A stretch of DNA of 64,000 nt from Anodontia alba (Eukaryota; Mollusca; Bivalvia; Lucinida; Lucinidae): positions 82,004,263-82,068,262 of the forward strand of contig OZ024831.1 in assembly GCA_964016985.1 (NCBI GenBank), read 5' to 3'. The notes beneath the pieces are model-generated. The model saw nothing but the letters and a program-made list of their open reading frames with translations. It had not been told where the DNA came from and ran no database searches. Position numbers and translations under genes: made by a program. Below, piece after piece: positions 24,601-39,600 of this stretch; within the stretch, counting starts at the first letter, position 1; each line of letters begins with the position of its first letter.

Positions 24601-27600
24601 TTTTTAGTGATAAGCAATTTCTGCTGAGTTAAGCTACAAGAATGAACAAATACATGCATTTACAAACAACCTGTATCAAATGTGATTACTTGTAGTTGTC
24701 CCTCTAATCTATTGTATGTCCAATTTTACATATATCCACATGTCCACATACATTTACATGTATCCACATAATATTTTTCTTACTTCTAAACAAAAATGTA
24801 CGTTGTGGGTACTCATTCAAAGTATCCGGCTGAGAGTCTACTAACGGGTACCCACACCATGTTTTCAACAAGAAATAAGAAAAATATCAATAATTTTTGG
24901 TTGAAAAAAGCATCTTATCTGGAGACTTTATATCAAGTCGTCATGCATTTCCACTGGACAATTAAGGAAGAAAATGCAAAACTGTTCAAGAGGAGTTTCA
25001 AGCTGCTAGATACTCTTGTTTGCAACATAAACTGTAAAAGAAATAGCCCTAGAGAGCAATGAACATACCCACACAAAATTAAAAACAGCACGAGCATCAA
25101 AGTTTTCTGGGCCATTCAGCAATAATCTTCATGGAAAAAGAAATGGTGCATTCTGCTCAATTATTGTGCCACTTAAATATATTTAGACATTCATTTAGAA
25201 ATTCTAATTTTCTTTCTCTTTTTTGTAGTATTACCTCATTTTTGGAGGCACTTTGTTGCTTAATATTTTTCCTTCTTCAATTTATCCCCAATTTATGTGC
25301 AATTAATATGAAATGTGTAATTATGAAAATGTTTGTTAAAACCCTGAATAAGGCTGATAGTGACAAGCAATGATCAGTTTTCATTGATTTCCAGTATATA
25401 TATATATCAGGGCTCTGGAAATTTTGAAATCTGAATCAGTCCAGCTGATGACGATGACGTCATTAATGAGCCCATTTCCAAAAAAAAAAAATATGTATAT
25501 ATCACCTGTCACGAAAACTAATGACAATTGGCAGTCCTACAACTCCTTTTAAATAAAACACCTCAACCCCGTTATATGACGGAAGTCCAGGTATAACGAG
25601 CATGATCAAAGCTGGCGTCATCAATAAATACAGTCAGGTATGTAAAAAGAAAGAAAAAAAAAAAAACGGTTTTGTTGTTATTTCCACCTCCGCAGGTTTT
25701 TCCTAAACTATTTATAAACAACTGATTCCCGTCTTGTATAAGCGCGAAGATGGCGGGAAACAGGAGAGACGGTTCATGCACCTAATTAGGTCTAATAAAA
25801 AAAGGGCCTTCGCCACGGGCGCTTTTGCAGTTTTCAATGTTTCAAGATTTGACCAGACTGCTTAAATTTTAAGCACTGACCAATCTTGTCTAGCGCAAGT
25901 GGTGCATTACTTATTTTTACCGTGAAATCTACCTTGAATTATACTCCCATGTTACAGCAATCAACAAAAAAAAAAAAAAGAATCAATCAATTATACCCAG
26001 ATCAGGCGCCATTGTATGCGACATCTGAACAGGACGTACACGGTTTGGGAATTAATTTATCAAATCTGGGACCTACAAACCATGTTGATCAAAACAAAAA
26101 AGAAGAGGAAGAAAACGGGTGCGTTCAAGCGGTGCATTCTTTTATCACTCTCAGTAAAGCGACCTTTGATCTTTTGGACACGCCGACTGCACCTGGATGT
26201 TTTGCAGTCTCAGTGTATTCGCACGTGTCACACAAACGGATTAATTATCAGACTACCGTTACTGATGATTCGTGTTAATAGCTTATTTACCGCACAAAGG
26301 TCAGTGAAGTGTTGATTTTTTGACAATGTTTGGATAATGACGTAATTAATTTGTGCTGCGGTAGGTTGCCGTTATTCAGCTGTCTCTCCAATATACATGT
26401 CAAATGACCGTTTAGAACCTTTTAACTACCATAATATCGCATTTAAAGGGTGCGCGGACGTTGTCAGTTTGGGAAGACTTGACCGTTTGTGATTTTTTAG
26501 ACATCATTGATTCGTGAAAATTGGTTGGTAGGGAAAAATGGGGTTCAAGGCACAAACCTGTTAGACCGATTTATTAGCGTTTTGGGGTGTTTGAAATCGG
26601 TCCAGAATTCTTAATTTTGGTCCAGACCGGCTATTTTTCCGGTTTTCCTGAGCCCTGATATATATATATATTACAAATGCAACAAATACATTACATTCCT
26701 CACTTGGTCAGTTTCCACCCACCTTAGGGAAAGAGGGAAAGATAACCTAGGATATCTTCCACCACCCTGAAGATCAAAGGGAAAGATATCCTGGACATAC
26801 ATGTACATGTGGATAGAAACTGACAAATGCCAATCAGTCTAAACATTTTTCCCCTATTTCTGGACATGTTTATGGATTTTACTGATATCTTAAGTTTTAG
26901 AAATTTCTGTGGCTGTTGATTGTTTTCAAAGATCCTATACATCTATCTCTTTGTTTATTGTTGGATTTTTGCTAAATGCAGGAGACAAAATTTGGTGTCC
27001 ATGTGCGAATTTCATGAATGATGATGACTGGTTTGACTAATACAGCAAAAGTATGCTGAACTTCATGTTGACATGCTTAACAGAACTGCTTTGACAAAAT
27101 AATTTACTGCAAGTGTGAGATCAAACTTTGCAGTCTAGGATCCAAGGTCTATATCATTTGTTGTACAGATGCTGCAAGCCCCAGAGATTATTTATGTGAA
27201 CCCTTGTCCTGCTGAACCTGGATATACCCTGCCTTTGCAAAGAGTGTAGATCCAGATCAGTTGGCTTCTGAAGAAACAACTGATCTGGATCTGCACTGTT
27301 TGTGATTAAGAATGTGAATTTGTATCAACAACCTGGATTAATCTGATTAGCTGAATATGAGAAGTGAGGGTGGCATCTTAATTTATTCAGCATGACAAGG
27401 GTTAACAAACGCTGAACAGCCTGAACATCCGCATAGCCAATCTGTGCCTACATAATGCCAATAAGCAACTAGAAATGTGCCCAAAGGACACGGGTGCCCC
27501 CACCTGAAAAACTTAAAACGCAAATTGCTAACGCCTGGAAAACTTAAGTGCAATTCGCTAACACCTGAATAACTTAAATGTAAATTGCTAACACCATCTC

Positions 27601-30600
27601 GGATGCAGACGGCTATGGACAAATGGACTGACAGATAAGGGCAACACTATATGCCCTTTTCACCATTCTTTGAATGGCAGGGTCATAAAAACTTGTCTTT
27701 TCTTCAAAGATCACATATCTTAAAGTAATATCAATTATGATTGTGCAGTAAACTTCAAGTAGTCATTTGTTTATTCCGAAACTGGTTATTCATATTTTGA
27801 TCAAATGACCACCAGATCAAAAATCAATCTATTTTCCTACCCATTTCACCAAAAAGAGCACCTGTAGACCTAATGAGCAGGGAAATGTTCCAAGTGCACA
27901 CACTGTAAAACCTTGGGAAAATTTGTTTTCAAAACATTTTATATTTTCATGTTCAATTTTCACAGATCAAAAATTTTTTTTATTTTTTTTTTTGATCAAT
28001 TTTTTCATTTTCTTTTGTGGTCAAAATCCATCTAAGCCTGTATATACAATGTATCAAATTTACACAGCTTCAGATAATGCTCTTTTTTTTCAACCAAAAA
28101 CTATTTATATTTTTCTCCTATCTCCATGAAAACATATATTGTGGGTACTCATTAGAAGCACCTCACTGAGGTGCTTCTATTGAGTTTCCACAATATATGT
28201 TTCATGGGGAAATAAGAATAATAGTTACCTGATACCCTCTTTTTTAATATCAAGGGTTATGATTTATCCCACAGATCAGAACACACCTGTTATTTTCCTG
28301 GACAGGCTTAGTCCTCTAAGCAGTTAATCAGTACTTGTGCACATTCTTTCGCCAGAAATAGACAATTGCCCTTCTTGAATCAGCAGAAGGGACAGAATGA
28401 CAAAAGAAAAAAATCCATTATAACCTCCATAAAAGAATTTGCCAGACTACTATAATACAAGAAGCACAGTTAGTCCTTTCCTTTCCACATGCAAAATTCA
28501 CTTACCAATTTTTCCTGTCATAAAATGCAATACATTACATGTACATGCTTCTCTGAGGTGCTGTCAGTATTTACAAGGCAAAGCACTGATAAGGAAATAT
28601 GCTACCAAATATTTCCTACACTGAAAACTAAGCAAAATTGTGTGTGTGTGTGGGGGGGGGGGGGGGGTGGTGTTTGTTTGTTTGTGTTGAGGTTTTATGG
28701 TCCAGTCAACCCAATGGGGTCATGTCGAGAGCGGTCAGTTTACCTAACCACACGTTTACTGGTCAGGCTTAGTCCTCTAAAAGTGGTTAACCAGTATTGT
28801 GCACATTCTTTCGCCAGAAACTGACAACAGTCCTTCTTGAATCAGCGGAAGAGAGAGAATGACCGTAGAAAATATTTCATGATCAAGCTTCACAAAAGAA
28901 TGTTGCCAACCTCGGCAGGGATGAACCCGCGACCTCCTGGTCTCCAGTCGAACGGTGCATCCAACTGAGCCACTGGGGCCAATGTGTGTGTGTGTGTGTG
29001 TGAATGTGTGTGTGTAAGTGCATGTGTGTGTGTGTCTTATTTCATAAATGGGTTTATCAATTTTAAAATAAAAAAAAAACACAATATCAAGTTCAGTTTC
29101 CACTAACCCTAAAGGGGAAATAAAGAAGAGTTGACTTTGATCATCACATAATAATAACTTTCTTATCTCTCAACTAATTCTGGTCATAATGCATCATCAT
29201 TCTTAGGCATACACAGAATTTAGTGAGCCTGTCCCTTTACCCTTAATATGTTTATCTCAACTGCAACAGACAGCATTTCCATTTATTTTTTTATTTTTTG
29301 TATTTTTTTCTGAGAAAATAAGGCATGACATTTCATGGGGTATGGCATAAGACATAGCTTCAGATAACAAACTTCTTTCTACCTAAAAGTACTGACACTT
29401 TTTATATATCTCCACAAAAACACATTTTGTAGAAGTCATTAGAAACACTTCTAATGAGTACCCACAATATATGTTTTTGTGGAGAAATAAGAAAAACATT
29501 TTGTGGATACACCTCTTATCTGGAGCTATGATAAGAACTCCTTTGCTCTGCAAAGGTACACTAACACTGTTCACTTCAGCTCATCCCAAAAGAAACTCGG
29601 ACCAGCTGTCAAAATAAAAGCATCACACAGCATGACAACATACCACTGGGAATATTATCAGGTAAAGTTTCCTTATTTCTCTATGAAATGTATGTTGTTG
29701 GTGCTTCTTTTTGGTTTAATAAAAGCTGTTGCAGACAGCTTACTGTGCTTTCGACATCTTTCAGAAAGTCGTTTTTTTGCTTGGCGCTTTACACAGAAGA
29801 AATAAATTTGCAAACTTTTGTAATGATTTAATGCAAAACCATTTGTCATAATTATCTATGCACAAAATGTTTTTATAAGTCAATGGTTTTTAAAAAATCA
29901 AATATTTTCACTTTTTCCCCTATAGTAAAAATGAATGCAAATCATGCAGAAATTTGTAGGATAGGTAACTTGGAGGCAGATTTTCAACAAGTTTTGCTTG
30001 TTCAGTTTTTCTGAAATTTTCACAATATTGTTGTGAAACATCAATAATTCAAATTCAGCAAAGAAAAATTAAAAATATTTTCTGAGAAAAAATTTAAAAA
30101 AAAAATCACTTTACTATAGAAATTGCATAGGTCAGGCTAATTTTTGGAGATAAATTTAATTTTGGAGTACATATTTGAGAACAAATTACCGAAACAGAAA
30201 AGACTAATGGTTTCTGATAAGATATGGTCTTTCAGAACAAAATAGTTTCATTATCATCATCATCATATCCATTCTAAAGCCGGTTTTCCTCTAACGAGGG
30301 TTGGGCTTGTTTGACAAGTCTTTCTCTGAGACATCCTCTCCACTCAGAACGGTTCTGGGGATCAGCAGAGTCCATTCCAAGCTTCTTTCTGTCGTCCATC
30401 AACACTTCATCCCACGTTTTCTTTGGCCTGCTGGGTCTCTTCTGTGCAACTACATTTAGCTTGCGTACCTTAGCAATCCAACCTGTGCTGCCCTCTACAT
30501 GTCCAAACCACCTCATTCTACTGGTGCAGAGCACTACATCCAAGCCCTGGATGCCAAGCTTTGAGAGAAGGGAGTCTGAGCTGACTTCATCCTTTGCCTT

Positions 30601-33600
30601 GACATTACAGATCCAATGGATCATTGCGTGGTCATTACGCTGCAGGCGGTTCAGTGTAGCTACTGTCATGGCCCAAGTCTCTGCTGCATGCAGCATCACA
30701 CTCCTTACGCATGATGAATACACCCGACCTCTGGTCAGAAGTGGCAGATTGCGGTTGGTGAGAAGGGGGAGCAGTTGGCGGAACTTGCCCCAAGCACATC
30801 TGCAGTGTGTTACAGCAGCCAGCTCGCAACCATCGCCAGCAGAGAGCATGTCCTCTAAATAGCAGAACTCCGGGACAACCTCAAGCTTTTCATCATCAAC
30901 CTTCACCTCTTTCACTGTTCTTCCATCTATAGGCCGTGCCGTTCCCAGACATCGGGTGCACCTGAAATCAGGGTCAGGGCGTAAGGGGCTCTTTATGCCA
31001 CTGCATTTCTTGTGTAACCACCACAAGCAGCCCCCACAGAAGATTGAATTGCTACCAACTCCTGTCTGACAGACACCGCAGGGGTCCTTTCCAGATTTCT
31101 TCAATAGGTCCAAATTCATGCCAGACGCCATAATCTTTGTCTTCCCCATGTTCACACGCAAGCCTTTCTTCTCCATCTCTGATTTCCATGTCTTCAACTT
31201 TACCAGCAGTTCCTCCATGGACTCAGCACTGATCATTAAGTCATCTGCATACAGCAGCTCCCATGGACAGCCTGTACGGAACTCCCTGGATAGAGCCTCT
31301 AACACCATGATGAAGAGAAGCGGGCTGAGGACAGAGCCCTGATGAACACCAACACCAAACTCCTTGCTGTACCCATCACCTACTCTTACCCTGCTTCTCA
31401 GGTCCTTGTAAATGGACTGGACCAAGCGCACTAGCCACTCGTCTATTCCTAGCTTGCGCATTGCCCACCAGATGACATCTCGTAGAACATGGTCAACTGC
31501 TTTCTCCAGGTCAATGAAGGCCATGTAGAGGGGCTTGTTAGCAGTCAAGTGCTTCTGTAGCTGACATACAATAAAAATTGCATCAGTAGTGCCACGTTCT
31601 GACATGAAGCCACACTGCATCTCATCGACCTCAATTCTTTGCCTGATGAGCCTCTCCACCACACACTCCAACACCTTCATTACTTGTTCAATCTTCAAGC
31701 CCCTGTAGTTGCCTCTGTTCAGAGCATCCCCTTTGTCCTTGTACAGATTGACAATATAGCTCTCCTGCCAGCTAGTTGGGATACATCCCTCTGAGATGAT
31801 GTCCTCAATGAGATCATGCACTTCGATAGCCCCAGCTTCACCAACGGGCTTCAGCATCTCAGCGACAATACCTGACGGTCCGGCTGCTTTGCCAGATGCC
31901 ATCTTACTGATGGCCTTTGTGATCATTTCTAAGGTGATCGGCTCGCTTGGGCCTTCAACTGGGCTTTCCTCTGACAGGTCTTCTGGGTTCCATGGGAACT
32001 CGACATTAAAGAGACGCTCATAGTGCTCTTTCCAAGCAGCTTTCTTTGCTTCCTCGTCTAGTGACAGTTGGCCTGCATCATTCTTAACAGGTTTCTCTCC
32101 CATGACATCCTGGTTGTCACGTCTCATTTGTTTGGCTAGATGAAATATATCTGCAGACTTAGGATCTATTTTCTGAAGAGCAACCTTCTCAGCCTCACTC
32201 TTGGTCAGATGAACTGCACAATTGGATGCACGCTTGGCTGTGTTGTATGCAGCCCGACTGCCCTTTCCTTCCACAGCTTAAAGCACCTGCGCTTCTCCTT
32301 AACTGCTTCCTCCACCTGATTGTTCCACCACCATGTCTGCTTCCTCCATGGGTGATTCGAGGAAACACCACACACCTGCTTTGTAGCCTGCAAGAGTTTG
32401 TCCTTCAGTGAAGTCCAACGCTCATATACTTCATTTAAGATAAAACGCCAAGCAAAAAACCTCTTTCCAGGAGATGTCAAAAGGACAGTAGCTTGCCTAA
32501 ATAGTGCTTTGCATCTAAAACTTTAAGCAAAAGCTTTAATATATTTTTTTTCTTAGTTCATGACCTTGACCTCAAGGTCACCTTATGTCGGTTCGGATGG
32601 TACATGTGCATCATAGAAATTCAGACTAGTATCTAACATCAGGACAAGTATGAATACTTCAATCGAGAGGTCAGAAGACATTGCCTTTTAAAAACTAACC
32701 AAAAAACTTGAACCAATGTCAACACCTTGGTGATTGCTATAGCTCTGTCTGTACTTTTGTACAGGTGAGCTAAGAAAGCATCTCATTGGGAGCTATGCTA
32801 ATTCTGCATAAATTGGTAGAAAAAACACAAATGATCCTAATGTCTGCAGTGTTGTTTTTGTATCTCATCCAAATAATTATGCGCAGAAAATCTATCTATT
32901 GTCTGTGAGTACTAGCTTGATATTTAACTAACAGTTTTGCGTTGGAGTTTTATGGCCCAGTCAACACAGTTATGGTCATACTGGGTCAATCAGTTAATCT
33001 AATCACACTTTTTCGTGGGCAGTCTTTGTCCTCTAAGCAGTTAACCAGTACTACTGTAATACTTTCATCAGTATCTGACAACTGCCCTTCTTGAATCACG
33101 GAAGCAGAAGAATGAACACAGAAATTATTTCAAGATCAATCTCTATGAAAAGTTATGTGGGCGAGCTAAAATTCAAACTTGTGAGCCCAAACAAGTCTTG
33201 ATATGAAGTGAATCGTCTGCTAAGCAGACGATTCACATGAAATGTCAAGACTTGTTTTCCCCTGGATCTGCAGTCAGATGCACTACCAACTGCATTATGG
33301 AGCCCTGCACTTAACTAACAGTGTTGGTGCTCCAGCGTGCCTTTTGTTGTTTTAGTTTGCTTTTTGTTGACCCATTTATGCCAAGTGGACTCTTCTACCT
33401 TAACTCTTTGGTCAGGTTCATTTCGTATTAAAGGGGTGTCTTGTTAGTTTGTATTATGATCATAATTTGTAGAAATTTCTGGTCTTACTGCAAACAAAGT
33501 GTAGACCCTGATCAGACGCCACATTCTACACTATTTGCCAACATCCCTTTTATGGGATGCTAGGATTAAATGGGTTGACGAATAATATCTCAGAAACAAT

Positions 33601-36600
33601 TTTCATTCCCACAAAATACAATCTGAGAAAAGAAAAAAATTAGTTTGCTGACAGAATACTTGTTCATACAACACAGACTGTCACAAAGCTCCAGATAAGA
33701 GAGAGTATCCACATAATACTTTTCTTATTTCTGGATAAAAACATATGTTGGGGTATTAATTAGAAGCATCTTGGTGAGACGCTTCTAAGAGTACCAAAAC
33801 GTATGTTTTTGTGAAAAAATAAGAAAACCATCAGTACTTTTGGCTAAAAAAAGCATCTTATGTGGAGCCCTGCTGTCAGTTCATTACATTAGCTTTAGAC
33901 TGTGAACCCTACCTGTAATGCTTCTTTAGCTTTAGATTTTCCAAGTTCTTTAAGCACCCGATCAGCCGTCTGTAAGGTCACACCATTCTGGAACCCTTCT
34001 AATATACATACAGCTGTCACATCTGCAAGAAATAGTTTTAACATGCAGAGCTCCAGACAAGAGGCATATCCAAAAAAATATTTTTTCTCATGTCTCCATG
34101 AAAACATATTAATGGGTTCCCATAAGATATGTTTTCTGGGAAAAATAAGAAAATATCCATACTTTTTGGTTGAAAAAAAGGCATCTTATCTGGAGTTGAC
34201 ATTGCTTGGCTTCAGGGCTTCCGTTAAGCGGACGTACGGCGTATATTACGCCCTGAGATTGCCACCGGACGTCCAAATTGAACTTCAAAGACGTACCGCG
34301 GACTTCCGAAATTTCTTTTGTCCGTCCGAAATCGATACCCGAGACGTCCAAAAATTGTCAAAAGGCCCGCCCACTTTTAACCAGTTGTATGATGTTTGCC
34401 CCGCCTACTTACCGGAAATTCGCTACCTGTGTTGACTGAGCTTTAAGGACGTCCCACTTTCCACTTGCGGGAGTTTTATTGACAGCCGTGTCAAGCGTCG
34501 CGGCACCCTTTTGATAGCTGCGTGATCACTGCATGTATTTGTCACGCGTGCTGAGTTGATTAATTGATGTTTTTTATAATTAAATTTTCTACTGCGATCC
34601 CGAAAATATTCGTTGAAATTATATGAAGTCATTATTATTTTTTAATATTCACGTCTTAAAATCTTAAATTATTATTTTTCTAAGAACGTGTGTCGTCTGC
34701 AACACTTCCGGGAATTGCCGAGTGAAACTGTAAAAATAAATAAATAACAATTATGCACAGAACGCAAATTAAGATCTATTCGAATTTAGAAGCTTACGTT
34801 TGTCATGACAACAAAAGCAATTTTTCAGATGAAAAGAAAATATATTTTTCGTCAAAATTTTCGGAAAAACCCGTTTCTAAATGCGTAGCCTTGTTCCGGT
34901 TGCGCTGTTTACCAGCGCGGAAAAGACGCAAAGTAAGTCTGAATAAAGGCGATTTGCGATGTTTTTGCTTGCTTTTCTCCGCGAACGAACGTTTTGCTGT
35001 TGGTATTTCATCGAGAGCTGCCTTTAATTTGTTTGTTGTCGCACGAGTCGGCGCCGTTTTCCCGCAATTTTTGTGAAGTAAGCAACTCGTTCGCTCGTGT
35101 TGATCAGCTTCAATCCGAACAAATATTTCATTAAATACATTTCTGCAAAATAATTTCAGCATAGTTTATTTTTAAGAAAACATGTTTTGGGTGTTTTCTC
35201 TCATGTATTTTCTTTTCTTTTTTCTTTCTCTGGGCTTTGAAACGAATGCGAAGTTGTACCAATGTTGATGCTTTCTCTAAGGTCCGACATACAAGTACAG
35301 GCTTTCCAAAAAGATGCGATCGAATTTTAATAAGCGTTAAGGACATTTTTAAAACACATCTAAGAGAAGCGTGTATCATGGTGATTCTGTGTGACACTGA
35401 AATAAGAACCTATGTTCTACTAAAGAAAGGGCAGACCGCCGCAGCACGGAAAAAAAGTGGGACTTCCTAGATTTTCCTGTGGGACTTCCAAATTTGAGGG
35501 GTAGGAAGTCTGGGACTTCCTGAGTCTGGAAGTTAATGGAAGCCCTGCTTGGCTTTCTTCACAGCTCTCAGTATATGAAACAATTTGACACTCCATTACT
35601 TTTCAGTCAGTTAATACAGGGAACTTGGTATTCATTTTTTTTTTATTAACCCTAATTATTTGGACATCTTAACTCTTTACCAGACTTGTCCTAAAATTTG
35701 AACAAGTCCATATGTATCTGAATGATTGCTCAATAAATGGCAACCAGTGTTGACTCTGATTAGATGCTACATTCTGGGTCAGCACTGTTTGCTCAGACCT
35801 CTCTGTCTAAATACTTTAAAGGTAAATACAATACCGTAATTGACCTAATTACCGCACATGCTCCTATAAGCGCACAATTAAGCTAGATTACAGGTAATGT
35901 ACTTTTTATCAACTTCATTATGAAAACATATGTTGTTGGGACTCATTTGAATTGCTTCGACAAGTTGAGGCAATTCAAATGAGTACCAACAACATATGCT
36001 TTAATAAAGAAAATCAGAAAAAATATTGCATAAGTATTATTAAATATGCCCTTCCTGAAGTTCTCTTCTGATCTTTCTTTACAGTGTACCCGTATAAGGA
36101 GGCTATTTTACTACAAGTTTTTCTAGCAATTTTGAAAAACTTAAGCGCACAGTGTGGTAATTAGGGCGAACACGGTATATAAAAACTTGGACCTTTTTAG
36201 TGAGGCTAAATACAAGATACATGTACATGCTGGAATGCTAGGTCAGTTTTGCAGGAGAGGTTAATGGTTTCCTGTCCTGGTGTGTCATATATTATGTCTG
36301 ATAGCCACTGTCACATTGTGTCCTTTAGAAGCAATATGATGATACTTTCTAAATGTTTTAATAAACCATTGTCATGCTGAATAAATTAAGAAGCCATGCC
36401 CACATCTATCTGTCAGCCTATCAGATTGGTTGATCCAGGCTGTTGATAAAATTCACTTACTGAATGACGAACAGTATAGATCCAGATCAGTTGGCTTCTA
36501 GAAGATTGAAGCTTCATTAATATGGTCAAACATTTTTCGAGTCTTCACAGCACAATGACAAAGTCAAATTGTAAGAAACTCTGATTGCATATACTGTTTC

Positions 36601-39600
36601 AAATAAGTTTATTTAAACATTCTCTACACCATAATAGATGACAAAAATTATGTAATGAGATATTTTTCTTGTTTCTCAAAAAAAGAGTTGACATTTCTTT
36701 TGAAAATAATATGAATGAAACATCAAGTCCTATTTCCTGGGACCAAAACCACTAAGAAAACAAATATCATATCTATTCTAATTATTTGAACAAAACAGGC
36801 CTATACAAACTTTGTAGAACCAGATTAGACACCACAGAACATGACATCTTATCAGGGGTCCATACTGTTTGCCACTCATCTAACAGTTTTTAGACATACA
36901 CTACAACCTCTTTATAACACAGATCGTTATAACACGGTTTTGGATATAACACGGGTCAAAGATGGATCCCAAAACTGTATAGATTATATTGAAAAATGAG
37001 CATTTATGGTCATTTTTCAATATGATACATACACAAAAATGTATAGATTATATTGAAAAATGACCATAAATGGTCATTTTTCAATATAATCTATACATTT
37101 TTGTTTGGATATAACACCGTATGGACCCCAACAATAGTGTTATAAAGAGGTTGTGGTGTATCAACAGTCTGTAAAATGGGCACTGTCACATGTTAGAACA
37201 AGTATGGTAAGGAGTTAAGGTGCCCAGATAAAAATAAGGTAAATAATGTAAAAGCATAGCACAGCATGATAGCCAGCCACTGGAAATCTATGTTTGTTAG
37301 TTGTTGCAGGTGAAGTTTAGTTTCACGGTCAACAATCTTTCAGCCATGTTGTGGTGGTGTGTGAAAGCGATGGTAGGAAATGATGCCCATTTATACAGCT
37401 GCCTTAATGTAGTGTTACACTCCAAACACGTTGACATGAGCTTTTCTTCCTAATGATCAGCACCAAGTTTAAAAATGTCAAGCACCAACTTTAGAAAGTC
37501 TTAAACATGACCCAGCTGGGGACCAAACCCACAGCCTCCAGATATGAAGGCGGATACTCTACCAAGTGAGTCACTCCAACCAGTCAGAAATGTCTGAAGC
37601 AGAAATTTCAGTGTCCAAAATGGAACTGCTAGTAAGAATGCTCACAGTAAAGGATATCCTCTGCAAATAATACATTTACTGGAAGTCTCGGTATGAATTT
37701 CATAGCTACAGATAAGAGGCGTATCTGCATAATAGTTTTCTTATTTCTCTATGCAAACATATGTTACGGGTACTCGACAGAAGAGCCTTGGCTCATATGT
37801 TGTGGGCAATCATTAGAAGCACCTCACTGAGGCACTTCTAATGTTACACCAAACATATGTTTTTGTCGAATAAGAAAACTATCAATACTTTTCACCTTAT
37901 CTGGAGCTTTGAGGAATTTCATTTGGTTTGGATAAAAAAAAACAAAAAACTTGTCACTACAAGGGAACTAATCTATTAACATTTATCATGTCAGAAATGT
38001 TATATAAATGAGCTGGGGCTCAGCATTCCTTACAAGATTGCATGTGCACCCCACAAAGACTCAGATCTGCGCAGGCTGATCAGTCTTCACTGTCCACCTG
38101 AAGAGACTTTGGATCTTTGCTACCCACAGACTGCCCTGCAAAGACTGTTCAGACTGCAGATAAGCAGGCTGATCTGAGTCTTCATTGTGTGCACATGCAT
38201 CTTGAAGAAATTGCTTTGGCTCAAATACCACTTTCATACTGAACCGGTTTTAATCCTTGTCCCTTTGAATAAATTAAGATGCCACTCCTACTTCTAATTT
38301 TCAGCCAATCAGATTACTTGATCCAGACTGTTCCTATAAATTCACATACTTAATGGCAAACAGTGCAGATCCAGATGAGTTGGCTTCTTCAGAAACCAAC
38401 TGATCTGAATCTACACTGTTTGCAAAGACAAGGTATATCCGGGTTCAGCAGGACAAGGGTTAACTTGTTTATAACGCCCTTTGGTGCTATGAATAACCTG
38501 ATGCATTGCTGCCCAAGGCCTTTAGTCTCAGGAAATGGTATATCAGGTCATCTACGGCATAGGACTTGATGAGAAAAAATATTTGGTTATAATTCTGGGA
38601 ATATTTTTCTTATTTCTCCATGAGGCGCTTCTAACGAGTACCCACAGCACATGTATTTATGGAGAACTGGAGAAAATTATCCCAGCATCATTATCAAACC
38701 CTCCTTCTTAACAAGTCCTCTGTAAAGCATAGCTCCTGATAAGAGGGGTTCCACAGTGAAATACTTTCCTCATTTCTTAGTAAAAACATAGATTGTGGGT
38801 ACTCATTAACCCTTGTCCTGCTGAATAAATAAAGATGCCACGCCCACTTCTGATTTTCAGCCAATCAAATTACTTGATCCAACTTACTGCTATAAATTCA
38901 CATTTTTAATGGTAAACAATGCAGATCCAGATCAGTCGGCTTCTTCTTCAGAAGCCGACTGATCTGGCTCTACATTGTTTGCAAAAACAGGGTATATCCG
39001 GGTTCAGCAGGACAAGGGTTAATTAAAACCATCCCAAAGAAGAAAATAAAAAAAAATATCAATTGTTTTTTACTGAAAAAAAAAAGAGACTTATCCGGAG
39101 CTATGATTAATTCAGGTATCTTCTGGACAAAGACTGGTGGACTGATAGCTGCAAGGATAAAGTAGCAATTTATATGCTCATCTTCTATGGGCATAAACAC
39201 CATTTACAAGGACTTATGACATAAACATAAAATATACGACTTTGACTACACAGCTAAAGAAAATACATTTTACCTTCTAGAGCCAAAGTGAGGTTACCCA
39301 GCTGCTCTGCCGCTGTGGCTCTCCGACTTAAGGCTTTAAGGTATTTATTGTTAAGTTTAATGGCTTCTGTACAGTTCTCTATAACAGCCTGTGGATTTTT
39401 CTGTAAAAAAAAGAGACACAGAGCTACCAGTAGTCAAAAATACATAGCTATAGATAAGAGTTAGTTTCAGGAAAATATTTTCTTATTTCTCCGTGGTTAC
39501 TCATTAGAAGTGCCATATGTTGTTTGTACTCATTAGAAGTGCCTCAGCGAGGCACTTCTAATGAGTACACACAACATATGTTTTCATGCAGAAAGCTATG

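Noticed and set aside
25886..26278. 130-codon open frame in the 25.4-26.7 kb hAT-like element
   Set aside because: No hAT motif or recognisable domain, and an equally long frame overlaps it. Treated as chance.
34753..35162. 107- and 119-codon overlapping frames on opposite strands in the hAT element
   Set aside because: They are shadows of each other in less AT-rich cargo; no transposase similarity.
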